Shown: positions 39,502 through 51,338 of the stretch, piece by piece | Numbering within the stretch: the stretch's first letter is position 1 | Layout: every line of letters starts with the position of its first letter | From: Simplicispira suum | GTDB lineage: Bacteria > Pseudomonadota > Gammaproteobacteria > Burkholderiales > Burkholderiaceae_C | NCBI RefSeq assembly: GCF_003008595.1 | Contig: NZ_CP027669.1 | Span: 3,286,001 to 3,350,000, forward strand | Reading direction: 5' to 3' | Length of the DNA: 64,000 bases | Program-made: the position numbers and the translations under genes | The notes under the pieces: generated by a model | The model's input: the letters and a program-made list of their open reading frames with translations, nothing else | Told to the model about the DNA's origin: nothing | Database searches by the model: none

Positions 39502-39537
39502 AGCCACCGAAGCTTTGCGGCTTCGGTGGCTTTTTTT
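39502..39537 (+). terminator. rho-independent terminator of nirS
   Basis: A perfect 12 bp stem, AGCCACCGAAGC (39502-39513) and GCTTCGGTGGCT (39520-39531), with a 6 nt loop and a run of seven T. It lies 43 bp after the nirS stop and before the convergent PadR gene. This is the clearest terminator in the window, and it confirms nirS as a single-gene unit. Confidence 0.9.
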
Positions 39538-39559
39538 GTGTGCCGGCTCGGGGTTGCGG

Positions 39560-40117
39560 TCAGCCCGGAATGGATGGCAATGCGAGCAACTCCAGCGCTT
39601 CAAGCATGTCCTGTGTCCACTGGATTGACGACTGCTCGTACAGGATGCCTTTTCTGAGAATCATGTGCTGGATCTGCGCGTGGCGCGAGAATGTCCCTGC
39701 CACTGGAAAATCGCGTGCTTCGATGGCTTGGTAGTGCGCCAGTTTGTCCCGGTGCAACGCGAGATGGCGGGCGAGTTCCGGCCGCAGGTCCACTTCGGAC
39801 AGTACGGCGTCAGCGCGCAGCTTGACCATGAATTCGTCGCGAAGTTCGGCCGGCGGGGCGCTCTGCACGGCCCAACGTGCCAGTTCTGTCCGGCCCGCAG
39901 GCAGCACCCGGTATTCCTTTTTGCGTGTCTTGCCTGCGTCAGCGGGAATGCTGCTCTCGATCCAGCCGGCACGCTCCATGCGCGCCAGTTCGCGGTAGAT
40001 CTGCTGGTGCGTCGCGTGCCAGAAGTAGCCAATCGATTTGTCAAAGCGCCGCGCCAGGTCGTAGCCTGAGGAGGGTTTTTCCAACAGCGAAGTGAGTACA
40101 GCGTGGGCCAGTGACAT
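39560..40117 (-). CDS. PadR-family transcriptional regulator
   Basis: 185 residues. The N-terminal winged helix has SLLEKPSSGYDLARRFDKSI, then HQQIYRELARMERAGWIE. The C-terminal part is the helical dimerisation domain typical of the longer PadR members (AVLSEVDLRPELARHLALHR). PadR proteins usually repress a neighbouring gene until a phenolic or other small ligand binds. It is divergent from the dienoyl-CoA-reductase-like gene; two palindromes lie between the starts. Start ATG 40117. Confidence 0.88.
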   Translation of the reverse strand: MSLAHAVLTSLLEKPSSGYDLARRFDKSIGYFWHATHQQIYRELARMERAGWIESSIPADAGKTRKKEYRVLPAGRTELARWAVQSAPPAELRDEFMVKLRADAVLSEVDLRPELARHLALHRDKLAHYQAIEARDFPVAGTFSRHAQIQHMILRKGILYEQSSIQWTQDMLEALELLALPSIPG

Positions 40118-40145
40118 GGACGCAGGGTATCAAACTATAAAGAAC

Positions 40146-40163
40146 TATGCACCCAGTTGCATA
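40146..40163. promoter_or_regulatory. probable PadR operator 1
   Basis: TATGCA-CCCAGT-TGCATA is a perfect 6 bp palindrome with a 6 bp spacer, 28 bp upstream of the padR start. The reverse complement of operator 2 matches it closely (TATGCAACCAGTTGCA against TATGCACCCAGTTGCA). Confidence 0.6.
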
Positions 40164-40189
40164 AATAAAAGAACGCTCGTACACTTTTG

Positions 40190-40203
40190 TGCAACTGGTT
40201 GCA
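40190..40203. promoter_or_regulatory. probable PadR operator 2
   Basis: TGCAAC-TG-GTTGCA, a perfect palindrome 39 bp upstream of the reductase start. Its centre is 42 bp from that of operator 1, about four helical turns, so two dimers could sit on the same face of the DNA. Confidence 0.6.
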
Positions 40204-40206
40204 TAG

Positions 40207-42738
<2,532 letters not shown>

Positions 42739-42860
42739 GCACGACAGGGGCGGTGCACGGCGCCTGGCAGCCGCTTGCGGCCCGCTGGCGCATGCTTCGC
42801 CCAGGCGCGCTGGCGCTGCCAGAGGCGAGGGTGCGCATGGTGCTGTGCCGCAGCTTCTCG

Positions 42861-42912
42861 CTTTTTGATAGCTGCCGGTGCATGTGCAGCAAGCGCTGGA
42901 GGCTGATTTGAC
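42861..42912 (+). repeat. dispersed palindromic repeat, copy F
   Basis: TTTTTGATAGCTGCCGG, then CAAGCGCTGGAGGCTGATTT. It ends two bases before the chosen start of the kinase-like gene, so its GGAGG lies in the leader, about 18 nt before the ATG. A GTG inside the repeat (42878) is an alternative start that I consider less likely. Confidence 0.7.
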
Positions 42913-42913
42913 C

Positions 42914-44464
42914 ATGCAAATCCAGGACGAAGCCACGTTGGCGAACCATCTGGCGCTGGTGCTGCAGCAGGCGGGTGGGCCCGTGGCGCATGTGCAGACC
43001 CATCTCTCGCACATCCTGCTCACGCCCGGCCACGCCTACAAGCTCAAGAAGTCGATTTGCCTGCCCTTTGCCGATTTCAGCAGCGTGGCTGCGCGGCGCC
43101 ACTTTTGTGAAGAAGAGCTGCGCCTGAACCAGCGGCTCGCGGCATCGCTGTACCTGGACGTGCTGCCCGTGCTGGGCAGCGTGCAGGCGCCGCGCCTGGG
43201 CGCGCCGGGCGAAGCGGCAGACAGCGCCATCGACTGGGTGGTGCACATGCGCCGCTTCGCCAGCGCCAGCGAGGCCGACGCCCTGGTGCGCCGGGGCGCG
43301 CTGCAAGCGCCCGAGCTGCAGCGTTTTGCAAAGCGTCTGGCGCAGTTTCATGCCGCCTGCCCGGTGGCGGCGGCCGGCAGTGCGTGGGGCAGCGCCGCCC
43401 AGGTGCAGCAGGCCATTGGCGATGTGTTCAAAACCCTGGCCAGCGTGCTGGACGATGCCGCTGCGCCCCGGCTGCAGGCGCTGCGCCCGGTGTTTGCCGG
43501 GCTGGAAGGGCGGTGGGCCGAGCGCCAGGCGGGCGGCCATGTGCGCGAGGGCCATGGCGACCTGCACCTGAGCAACCTGGTGCGGCTGGAGGGCGCGCTC
43601 ACCGCCTTCGACTGCATCGAGTTCAGCCCGGCCCTGCGCTGGATCGACACCCTGGCAGATGCCGCGTTCCTCACCATGGACCTGCATGCCCATGGCCGCT
43701 CGGATCTGGCCTGGCGCTTTCTCGATGCCTACCTGAGCGAAACCGGCGACTACGCAGCACTGGCCGTGCTGCGCCCCTACGAAATCTACCGTGCCCTGGT
43801 GCGCGCCCTGGCGGCGCGGCTGCGCACCGGGCAAGGTGGGGCGCAGGCGTGCGGGCCTGACTACCTGGCCTGCGCCGAGGCACTGGCCCAGCCCATGCAG
43901 CCGCGCTTGCTCATCACCCATGGTCTGTCGGGTTCGGGCAAATCCACCGTCGCCACTGCCCTGTTGGCCCAGGCCGGCGCCGTGCGCCTGCGCTCGGACG
44001 TAGAGCGCAAGCGCCTGCATGGCCTGGCGCCATTGGCCGACTCGGCAGCGCGCGGCGCCGACATCTACACGCCCGACGCATCCGAGCGCACCTTCGAGCA
44101 CCTGGCCGAGCAGGCCCGCGCGCTGTTGCAGGCCGGCTACCCGGTCATTGTCGACGCCGCCTTCCTGCGGCGCAGCGAGCGCGTGCGCATGCACGCCGTG
44201 GCGCAGGCGCTGGGTGTGCCCTTCACCGTGTTGCACTGCCGCGCCGGCGAGCTAGACCTGCAAGCGCGTGTACAGAGTCGCCTTGCGGCAGGAGACGACC
44301 CGTCCGAGGCCGATCTGGCCGTACTGGCAGCGCAGCAGCGCACAGCCGAACCGCTGACGGTGCATGAGCAGGCACTGGCACTGACCGTGAACACCGATGC
44401 CCCGTGGAGCGCAGCAGACATTGAGCGCCAATGGCGGGCGGCCGCGACGGATGTAAAAGTCTGA
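42914..44464 (+). CDS. APH-like kinase fused to a P-loop AAA/gluconate-kinase-like domain
   Basis: 516 residues in two parts. The N-terminal part (about 1-310) resembles aminoglycoside phosphotransferase-like proteins: VYKLKK-like HAYKLKKSICLPFADFS near the start, the catalytic loop HGDLHLSNLV, and FDCIEFSPALRWIDTLADAA in place of the DFG region. The C-terminal part (about 330-516) is a P-loop kinase: GLSGSGKSTVATALL, LRSDVERKRL, VIVDAAFLRRSER. This architecture is conserved in proteobacteria but not characterised. ATG 42914 gives a normal family start. No operon partner is clear. Confidence 0.83.
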   Translation: MQIQDEATLANHLALVLQQAGGPVAHVQTHLSHILLTPGHAYKLKKSICLPFADFSSVAARRHFCEEELRLNQRLAASLYLDVLPVLGSVQAPRLGAPGEAADSAIDWVVHMRRFASASEADALVRRGALQAPELQRFAKRLAQFHAACPVAAAGSAWGSAAQVQQAIGDVFKTLASVLDDAAAPRLQALRPVFAGLEGRWAERQAGGHVREGHGDLHLSNLVRLEGALTAFDCIEFSPALRWIDTLADAAFLTMDLHAHGRSDLAWRFLDAYLSETGDYAALAVLRPYEIYRALVRALAARLRTGQGGAQACGPDYLACAEALAQPMQPRLLITHGLSGSGKSTVATALLAQAGAVRLRSDVERKRLHGLAPLADSAARGADIYTPDASERTFEHLAEQARALLQAGYPVIVDAAFLRRSERVRMHAVAQALGVPFTVLHCRAGELDLQARVQSRLAAGDDPSEADLAVLAAQQRTAEPLTVHEQALALTVNTDAPWSAADIERQWRAAATDVKV

Positions 44465-44469
44465 TCGAG

Positions 44470-44534
44470 TTACTATTGAATTAATAGCTTCTCACGCTTA
44501 CTGCATAAGCGCTGGACGCCAAAAACACTTGAAA
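44470..44534 (+). repeat. dispersed palindromic repeat, copy G
   Basis: ACTATTGAATTAATAGCTTC, ACGCTTACTGCATAAGCGCT, then GGACGCCAAAAACACTTGAAA. A near full-length copy filling the 82 bp between the kinase-like gene and the crotonase gene. Confidence 0.8.
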
Positions 44535-44546
44535 CTGGAGCCTTCC

Positions 44547-45359
44547 ATGCAATTTGAAACCCTCGCTGTCTCGCTGCAAGACCACATCGCCACCGTGCGC
44601 CTGAACCGCCCGGACAAGGCCAACGCCATGAACGCCGCCATGTGGCAGGACATCCGCCGCGCCTTCCAGTGGGTTGATGAAACCCCCGAAGCCCGCGTCG
44701 CCGTGCTGCAAGGCGAGGGCAAGCTCTTCACCGCCGGCATCGACCTGCAAATGATGATGGGCCTGGGTCCGCAGATTAAGAACGACTGCGATGGCCGCAC
44801 GCGCGAAGCACTGCGCCGCGTCATCCTCGACCTGCAGGACACCCTCACCAGCCTGGAGCGCTGCCGCAAGCCCGTGCTCGCCGCCATCCACGGCGCCTGC
44901 ATTGGCGGCGGCATCGACCTCATCACCTGCGCCGACATGCGCTACGCGAGCGGCGACGCCTATTTCTCGATCAAGGAAATCGACATCGGCATGACGGCCG
45001 ACGTCGGCACGCTGCAGCGCCTGCCCAAGCTGGTGGGCGAGGGCATCACCCGCGAGCTGGCCTACACCGGCCGCAAGTTCGACGCGGCCGAAGCCAAGGA
45101 AATGGGTTTGGTGAACCGCGTGTTCGAAAGCCGTGAGGCCTTGTACGCCGGCGTGCACGAGATTGCGGCCACCATCGCCGCCAAGTCGCCCCTGTCGATT
45201 CGCGGCACCAAGGAAATGATCACCTACGCCCGCGACCACACGGTGGCCGACAGCTTGAACTACATCGCTACGTGGAACGCCGCCATGCTGATGAGCAGCG
45301 ACTTGACCACCGCGATGACGGCCAGCATGAGCAAGCAGGTGCCGAGCTTCAAGGATTGA
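44547..45359 (+). CDS. crotonase-family enzyme, dienoyl-CoA isomerase-like
   Basis: 270 residues of the enoyl-CoA hydratase/isomerase superfamily. The CoA-oxyanion pieces are FTAGIDLQMM and IHGACIGGGIDLITCADMR. The active-site stretch SIKEIDIGMTADVGTLQRLP carries the acidic residues typical of delta3,5-delta2,4-dienoyl-CoA isomerase (ECH1-like) rather than an ordinary hydratase. This fits with the dienoyl-CoA-reductase-like gene about 1.8 kb upstream, since both act on unsaturated fatty acyl-CoA. ATG 44547 has GGAG upstream; a TTG at 44529 is less likely. Confidence 0.87.
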   Translation: MQFETLAVSLQDHIATVRLNRPDKANAMNAAMWQDIRRAFQWVDETPEARVAVLQGEGKLFTAGIDLQMMMGLGPQIKNDCDGRTREALRRVILDLQDTLTSLERCRKPVLAAIHGACIGGGIDLITCADMRYASGDAYFSIKEIDIGMTADVGTLQRLPKLVGEGITRELAYTGRKFDAAEAKEMGLVNRVFESREALYAGVHEIAATIAAKSPLSIRGTKEMITYARDHTVADSLNYIATWNAAMLMSSDLTTAMTASMSKQVPSFKD

Positions 45360-45446
45360 GGGCTGGGAGCAGGGCGCCGACCGAAGCAGCCGAGCGCCAA
45401 TGCTGCTTCAAATTTTGAAGCTGAGTTCCAAGGGCTGATGGCCTTC

Positions 45447-45452
45447 TAGAAT
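45447..45452 (+). promoter_or_regulatory. candidate -10 element of the type I restriction locus
   Basis: TAGAAT lies 21 bp before the hsdR start, followed by a strong GGGAGG ribosome site at 45461-45466. No good -35 is seen at 17 bp. Recorded because the 113 bp before hsdR is the only obvious promoter region of the three-gene locus. Confidence 0.35.
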
Positions 45453-45472
45453 CGCCCGCAGGGAGGTTCAGC

Positions 45473-48250
45473 ATGACGCCAGAGGCAAAAGCCCGGAAAA
45501 CCATAGACGCACTCTTGCTGTCAGCGGGCTGGCACGTCTGCGGCGTCGCCGATGCGAACATCCATGCGGCCCTTGGCGTCGCCATCCGCGAATTCCCGCT
45601 CAACCCTGGTTTTGGCTTTGCCGACTACCTGCTGTATGTCAACGGCAAAGCCTGCGGCGTGATCGAAGCCAAGAAAGAGGGCGCAACGCTGATCGGTGTG
45701 GAAGTGCAGTCTGGCCGCTACGCCCAAGGCCTGCCCGCCAGCTTGCCCGCATGGCGCAGGCCCTTGCCCTTCCTGTGGGAGTCCACCGGGGTCGAGACCC
45801 ACTTCACCAACGGCCTGGACCCCGAGCCCCGCGCACGCAACGTCTTCGCCTTCTTCCGCCCTGAATTGCTGCTGCAGTGGCTGACTTATTTGCAGGCGCC
45901 GGCGGGTTCCAATACGGCGCAAGATGCGGCGGGCACCTTCCTCACCCGCATGCGCACCATGCCCAAGCTGGTAACCGAATGGGGCACCGGCGGCGCCAGC
46001 TACAAGCTGTGGCCCGCGCAAATCACGGCGATTGAAAACCTGGAGAAAAGCCTTGCCGCCAACAAGCCCAAGGCCTTGATCCAGATGGCCACCGGCAGCG
46101 GCAAAACCTTTACCAGCATCGGCTTCATCTACCGCCTCATTAAATTCGGCGGCGCCCGTCGCGTGCTCTTCTTGGTAGACCGAGGCAACCTGGCGCGCCA
46201 GACCAAGAAAGAGTTTGACGCCTACGCCTCGCCCTACAACAACTACAAGTTTGGCGAGGAATACATCGTCCAGCACCTGCAAAGCAACCAGATCGACACC
46301 AGCGCCCGCGTCGTCATCTGCACCATCCAGCGCATGTTCAGCATGCTCAAGGGGCGCGAACTGCCGGCCGATGCCGACGAAGAAAGCACCGAAGGCATGG
46401 AGAGCCTGTTCAAGCAGGCCGACCCCATTGGCTACAACCCCGCCATCCCCATCGAGAGCTTTGACATTGTGGTGACGGACGAGGCCCACCGCAGCATCTA
46501 CAACCTGTGGCGCCAGGTGCTGGAGTACTTTGACGCCTACCTCATTGGCCTGACGGCCACGCCCAACAAACAAACCTTTGGCTTCTTCAACCAGAACCTG
46601 GTCATGGAATACGGCCACGCGCAGGCCGTGGCCGATGGCGTCAACGTCAACTACGACGTGTACCGCATCAAAACCGAGGTGACCGAGGCCGGCGCCAAGG
46701 TCGAAAAAGGCTACTGGCTGGAAACGCTGGACAAAGCCACCCGCCGCAAAACCGCCTGGCAGCTCGACGAAGACTTTGAATACGACCCCGCCGAGCTCGA
46801 CCGCGCCGTGCAAACGCCCGACCAGATCCGCACCGTGGTGCGCACGCTGAAGGACAACTGGAACGTTGACTTGTTCCCCCAGCGCCAGGAGCTGCCCAAA
46901 ACCTTGATGTTTGCCAAAGACGACAACCACGCCGAGAAGATTGTCGAAATCCTGCGCGAAGAGTTTGGCCGGGGCAACGAGTTCGCGCAAAAAATTACCT
47001 ACAAAACTACCGGCACCAGCCCCGAGCAACTCATCAAAGACTTCCGCACCGCCTACTACCCGCGCGTGGCCGTCACCGTGGACATGATCGCCACCGGCAC
47101 CGACATCAAGCCAGTGGAAATCGTCGTCTTCATGCGCAGCGTAAAAAGCCGCAGCTTCTTCGAGCAAATGAAAGGCCGGGGCGTGCGCATCTGCAACCCC
47201 ACCGACCTGGCCGCCGTCAACCCGGGGGAGGGGGTGAAGAAAGACCATTTCGTCATCGTCGATGCCGTGGGCGTGTGCGAGCGCGACAAAACCGACAGCC
47301 GCCCCATGGACCAAAAGAAGAGCGTGGGGCTGGACAAACTGCTGCAAGCCGTCAGCCTGGGCAATGTGGAAGACGAAGTGCTGAGCAGCATCGCCGCCCG
47401 CCTGGCGCGGTTGGACCGCGATGCATCAGACGCCGACAAGGCCAAAGTGCAGGAGCTGAGCGGCGGCAAAACCCTGCGCGACCTGGCGCGCGGCATTGTG
47501 CAAGCGCTCAACATCGACGCCACTCAAGACATGTCGCCCTTTGAGGCCGATGCGCGGCTTAGAGACGCAACCAAGCCTTTCAGTACGCCCGCTTTGCGCG
47601 AGCAGCTATTGAAAATGAAGCAAAAGGCCGACCTGGTGATCGACACCGTAACGCAAGACAGCTTGATCAGCGCCACTTTTTCCGAGGGTAGCGACCGCGC
47701 AGCAGAACTGGTGCAAAGCTTTGAGGCCTTCATTGCCCAGCACAAAGACGAAATCACTGCGCTGCAAATTTTGTACAACAGGCCGACCCGCGCGCCGCTC
47801 AAGTTTGAAGATGTCAAAGCGCTGGCCGACGCCCTGCACGCGCCGCCCCACCTGATGGACGAAGGCGCCCTGTGGCAAGCCTACGCCGCCATTCGAAAAG
47901 ACAAGGTCAAAGGCGCCAGCCAGCGCCGCCTGCTGACTGACCTCGTCAGCCTGGTGCGCTTTGCCATGCAGCAGACCAACGAGCTGGTGCCGTACCCCGA
48001 GCGCGTGCAGGCCAACTTCAAAGCCTGGCTGGCGCAGCACCAGCAGCACAACCCCCAACCGTTCACGCAAGAGCAACAACACTGGCTAGAAATGATCCGC
48101 GACCACATCGCCGCCAACCTCGGCATTGAAATTGACGACTTTGAATACGCCCCCTTCAACACCGAGGGCGGCCTGGGCAAGGTGCACCAGCTCTTTGGCG
48201 CGGCACTGCCCAGGGTGATTGAGGAAATGAATCGGGAGTTGGCGGCGTAG
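45473..48250 (+). CDS. hsdR: type I restriction enzyme R subunit
   Basis: 925 residues. The N-terminal PD-(D/E)XK nuclease has Asp 51 in FADYLLYV and the EAK triplet at 65-67 (GVIEAKKEG). The Snf2-like translocase has Walker A ATGSGKT (206-212), VLFLVDRGNLARQ, DEAH (336-339), LTATPNK, and the motif VI-like FEQMKGRGVRI. The C-terminal region (about 640-925) is the type I R-subunit tail that contacts HsdM. It cuts DNA after ATP-driven translocation. All nuclease and motor motifs look intact. It is first in the locus, 2 bp before hsdS. Confidence 0.95.
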   Translation: MTPEAKARKTIDALLLSAGWHVCGVADANIHAALGVAIREFPLNPGFGFADYLLYVNGKACGVIEAKKEGATLIGVEVQSGRYAQGLPASLPAWRRPLPFLWESTGVETHFTNGLDPEPRARNVFAFFRPELLLQWLTYLQAPAGSNTAQDAAGTFLTRMRTMPKLVTEWGTGGASYKLWPAQITAIENLEKSLAANKPKALIQMATGSGKTFTSIGFIYRLIKFGGARRVLFLVDRGNLARQTKKEFDAYASPYNNYKFGEEYIVQHLQSNQIDTSARVVICTIQRMFSMLKGRELPADADEESTEGMESLFKQADPIGYNPAIPIESFDIVVTDEAHRSIYNLWRQVLEYFDAYLIGLTATPNKQTFGFFNQNLVMEYGHAQAVADGVNVNYDVYRIKTEVTEAGAKVEKGYWLETLDKATRRKTAWQLDEDFEYDPAELDRAVQTPDQIRTVVRTLKDNWNVDLFPQRQELPKTLMFAKDDNHAEKIVEILREEFGRGNEFAQKITYKTTGTSPEQLIKDFRTAYYPRVAVTVDMIATGTDIKPVEIVVFMRSVKSRSFFEQMKGRGVRICNPTDLAAVNPGEGVKKDHFVIVDAVGVCERDKTDSRPMDQKKSVGLDKLLQAVSLGNVEDEVLSSIAARLARLDRDASDADKAKVQELSGGKTLRDLARGIVQALNIDATQDMSPFEADARLRDATKPFSTPALREQLLKMKQKADLVIDTVTQDSLISATFSEGSDRAAELVQSFEAFIAQHKDEITALQILYNRPTRAPLKFEDVKALADALHAPPHLMDEGALWQAYAAIRKDKVKGASQRRLLTDLVSLVRFAMQQTNELVPYPERVQANFKAWLAQHQQHNPQPFTQEQQHWLEMIRDHIAANLGIEIDDFEYAPFNTEGGLGKVHQLFGAALPRVIEEMNRELAA

Positions 48251-48252
48251 TT

Positions 48253-49650
48253 ATGGCACTTACCGTTTCTTTAGATGACATCGTTGCCGGTGGAAATTCG
48301 CTTCTTGCAGCCAAACCTCATTGGGAACGAGTTCGCCTGGGTGACGTCGGGCAAGTACTGAATGGCTACGCGTTCAAGGCTGAGCTCTTTACCCGGGATG
48401 GCGGCATGCCGCTCATTCGCATTCGCGACGTGGGCAGTCCGGCTTCCGAAACTTTTTACTCCGGCGACTTTGATGAGCGTTATGTCGTGAGCGCTGGTGA
48501 CCTGCTCGTTGGCATGGATGGTGACTTCAACTGCGCACGCTGGCGCGGTCCACTCTCGTTGCTCAATCAGCGGGTTTGCAAGATCACGGTCGATGAAGCC
48601 CTGTACTTGCCGCGCTTCCTCGATTACGTCCTGCCGGGCTACTTGAAGGCAATCAACGACGCAACGTCGTCCATCACGGTGAAGCATCTTTCATCGCGGA
48701 CGATTCAAGATATTCCGTTGCCGCTGCCACCGTTGGACGAGCAGCGCGAAATCGTCGCCGAACTCGAAAAACAATTCTCCCGCCTCGACGAAGCCGTCGC
48801 CAACCTCCAGCGCGTCAAAGCCAACCTCAAACGCTACAAAGCCTCCGTCCTCAAAGCCGCCGTCGAAGGCCGCCTCGTCGAAACCGAAGCCAGCCTGGCT
48901 CACCGCGAAGACCGCACCTACGAAACCGGCGAGCAGCTTTTGCAGCGGATTCTTGAGGAGCGGCGGACGAAGTGGGCGCTTAAGAAAAAGTATGTTGAGC
49001 CTGCAACTGCTGAACGCTCATTGATTGAGAGCGTCCCAGAAGGGTGGGCAGAGGCGTCTGTGGAGCAAATTTCGCAGCTCGTGGAATATGGCTCGTCCTC
49101 AAAAACCTCTGATGACCTGACAGGTATCCCCGTTCTTCGAATGGGCAACATCTTTGAAGGTGAGCTGCGCTTTGACGAATTGAAGTACCTGCCCAGCGAT
49201 CACGAGGAGTTTCCTAAGCTCCTATTGAAAGATGGCGATCTGCTGTTCAACCGAACCAATAGCCCTGAGTTGGTTGGGAAGGTCGCAGTATTCCGCTCAA
49301 AGCCAACCAACTACTCCTTTGCGTCGTACCTAATTCGCGTTCGCACGCTTGCTGGTGCATTGCCCGAGTTTTTGGCGGCATACATCAATTCGAGTTTTGG
49401 AAGGCAATGGGTCAAGAGTGTTGTCACGCAGCAGGTGGGGCAAGCCAATGTCAATGGAACAAAGCTGCAAGCACTTTCGGTTCCACTGCCGCCATTCCCC
49501 GAGCAAACCCGAATCGTCGCCGAAGTAGACCGCCACCTGTCCATCATCCGCGAAGTCGAAGCCGAGGTCGATACCAACCTCAAGCGCGCGCAGGCGCTGA
49601 GGCAGTCGACGCTGGCGAAGGCGTTTGGTGTTGAGGGCCGCCAGATATGA
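48253..49650 (+). CDS. hsdS: type I restriction enzyme specificity (S) subunit
   Basis: 465 residues with two target-recognition domains. The first (about 20-165) has WERVRLGDVGQVLNGYAF, MPLIRIRDVG, and ends IPLPLPPLDEQREIVAELEK. The central conserved helix is LDEAVANLQRVKANLKRYKA. The second (about 265-415) has ASVEQISQLVEYGSSSK, IPVLRMGNIFEGEL, and ends LSVPLPPFPEQTRIVAEVDR. It determines the bipartite DNA site of the enzyme. The second domain region and end are less G+C-rich than flanking genes, as often seen when recognition domains are exchanged. It overlaps the next gene by 4 bp (ATGA). Confidence 0.94.
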   Translation: MALTVSLDDIVAGGNSLLAAKPHWERVRLGDVGQVLNGYAFKAELFTRDGGMPLIRIRDVGSPASETFYSGDFDERYVVSAGDLLVGMDGDFNCARWRGPLSLLNQRVCKITVDEALYLPRFLDYVLPGYLKAINDATSSITVKHLSSRTIQDIPLPLPPLDEQREIVAELEKQFSRLDEAVANLQRVKANLKRYKASVLKAAVEGRLVETEASLAHREDRTYETGEQLLQRILEERRTKWALKKKYVEPATAERSLIESVPEGWAEASVEQISQLVEYGSSSKTSDDLTGIPVLRMGNIFEGELRFDELKYLPSDHEEFPKLLLKDGDLLFNRTNSPELVGKVAVFRSKPTNYSFASYLIRVRTLAGALPEFLAAYINSSFGRQWVKSVVTQQVGQANVNGTKLQALSVPLPPFPEQTRIVAEVDRHLSIIREVEAEVDTNLKRAQALRQSTLAKAFGVEGRQI

Positions 49651-50471
49651 CAAAAAGCGCGGCTGAAATGCTTTTCGCTGCAAAAGCAATTGACGACATA
49701 GCGTTGTTTGCAGCGCTCTTTGCACCTCTTGAGTTGCACGCAGCATTCGAATCAAACCCGCCTTTTGGCAAGAAGAGCAGCACCGTCATCGTGGGGGAAG
49801 ACGGCCGCACCAGCACCGAAAAAGACACCATTGAGCGCGATGATTTCTGGGCCACCACCAGCAACAAGCAGCTCAACTTTGTGCAGCACATCAAGACCCT
49901 GCTCAAAACCCACGGTCGCGCGGCAGTGGTGCTGCCAGACAACGTGTTGTTTGAAGGCGGCGCGGGCGAAACCATCCGCAAAAAGCTGCTGCACGAGTGC
50001 GATGTGCACACGCTGCTGCGCCTGCCTACGGGCTTGTTCTACGCGCAGGGTGTCAAGGCGAACGTACTCTTCTTCGACAAGAAGCCCGCGAGCGAGTCAC
50101 CGTGGACCAAGCAGTTGTGGATCTACGACTTGCGCACGAACAAGCATTTCACGCTCAAGACCAACCCGCTGCGCCGCGACGATCTGCAAGAGTTCGTGAA
50201 CCTCTACAACGTCAACAACCGCCACCAGCGCCAGGCGACCTGGTCGCCCGAGAACCCGGACGGTCGCTGGCGCGCCTACAGCTACGAAGAGCTGATCGCG
50301 CGGGACAAAGCGAGTCTGGATATTTTTTGGCTAAAGGACGATTCACTCGCCGACAGCGACAACCTGCCCGCACCGCGCCTGATTGCGCTGGAGATTGTGG
50401 AAGACCTGCAAGCGGCGCTGGCGCAGTTCAAGCTGATTGCCAGCGATCTGGGGGAAGTCGTTGAAGAGTGA
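49647..50471 (+). CDS. hsdM: truncated type I DNA methyltransferase (M) subunit
   Basis: 274 residues corresponding only to the C-terminal half of HsdM (family about 480-520 residues). The catalytic NPPF motif is at 37-40 (ESNPPFGKKS), followed by normal M-subunit sequence: NFVQHIKTLLKTHGRAAVVL, FEGGAGETIRKKLL, and LPTGLFYAQGVKANVLFFDK. The N-terminal helical domain and the S-adenosylmethionine motif I that should precede NPPF are absent. They are replaced by about 35 unrelated residues (MTKSAAEMLFAAKAIDDIAL at the start). No remnant of the missing part lies upstream because hsdS abuts it. The protein is unlikely to methylate DNA by itself. Confidence 0.88.
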   Translation: MTKSAAEMLFAAKAIDDIALFAALFAPLELHAAFESNPPFGKKSSTVIVGEDGRTSTEKDTIERDDFWATTSNKQLNFVQHIKTLLKTHGRAAVVLPDNVLFEGGAGETIRKKLLHECDVHTLLRLPTGLFYAQGVKANVLFFDKKPASESPWTKQLWIYDLRTNKHFTLKTNPLRRDDLQEFVNLYNVNNRHQRQATWSPENPDGRWRAYSYEELIARDKASLDIFWLKDDSLADSDNLPAPRLIALEIVEDLQAALAQFKLIASDLGEVVEE

Positions 50472-50497
50472 CGCGGTAGCCGGCTGAAGTGCGTCGC

Positions 50498-51127
<630 letters not shown>

Positions 51128-51338
51128 GGGATATGGGAGGAATAGGGACGTTAAGTGATGGATTTCACGTTCTTGAGGACCCGCTACCTATGACGCAGGC
51201 GCGGCACCAGCCAGGGCTCCCGCGCAAGGGCCCAAGCCGGCCGCGCCGCCCCGCCGCGCTGGGAGCGTCAATCCTCCCGAATCGCGCAGCGATTCGAGAG
51301 AGGGGGGAAGGCGCGAAGCGACTCAGGGGGGAGTTCAT

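Noticed and set aside
51128-51338. A small gene between upp and the dehydratase gene
   Set aside because: The only frame is Arg/Pro-rich and without a ribosome site; nothing convincing was seen.
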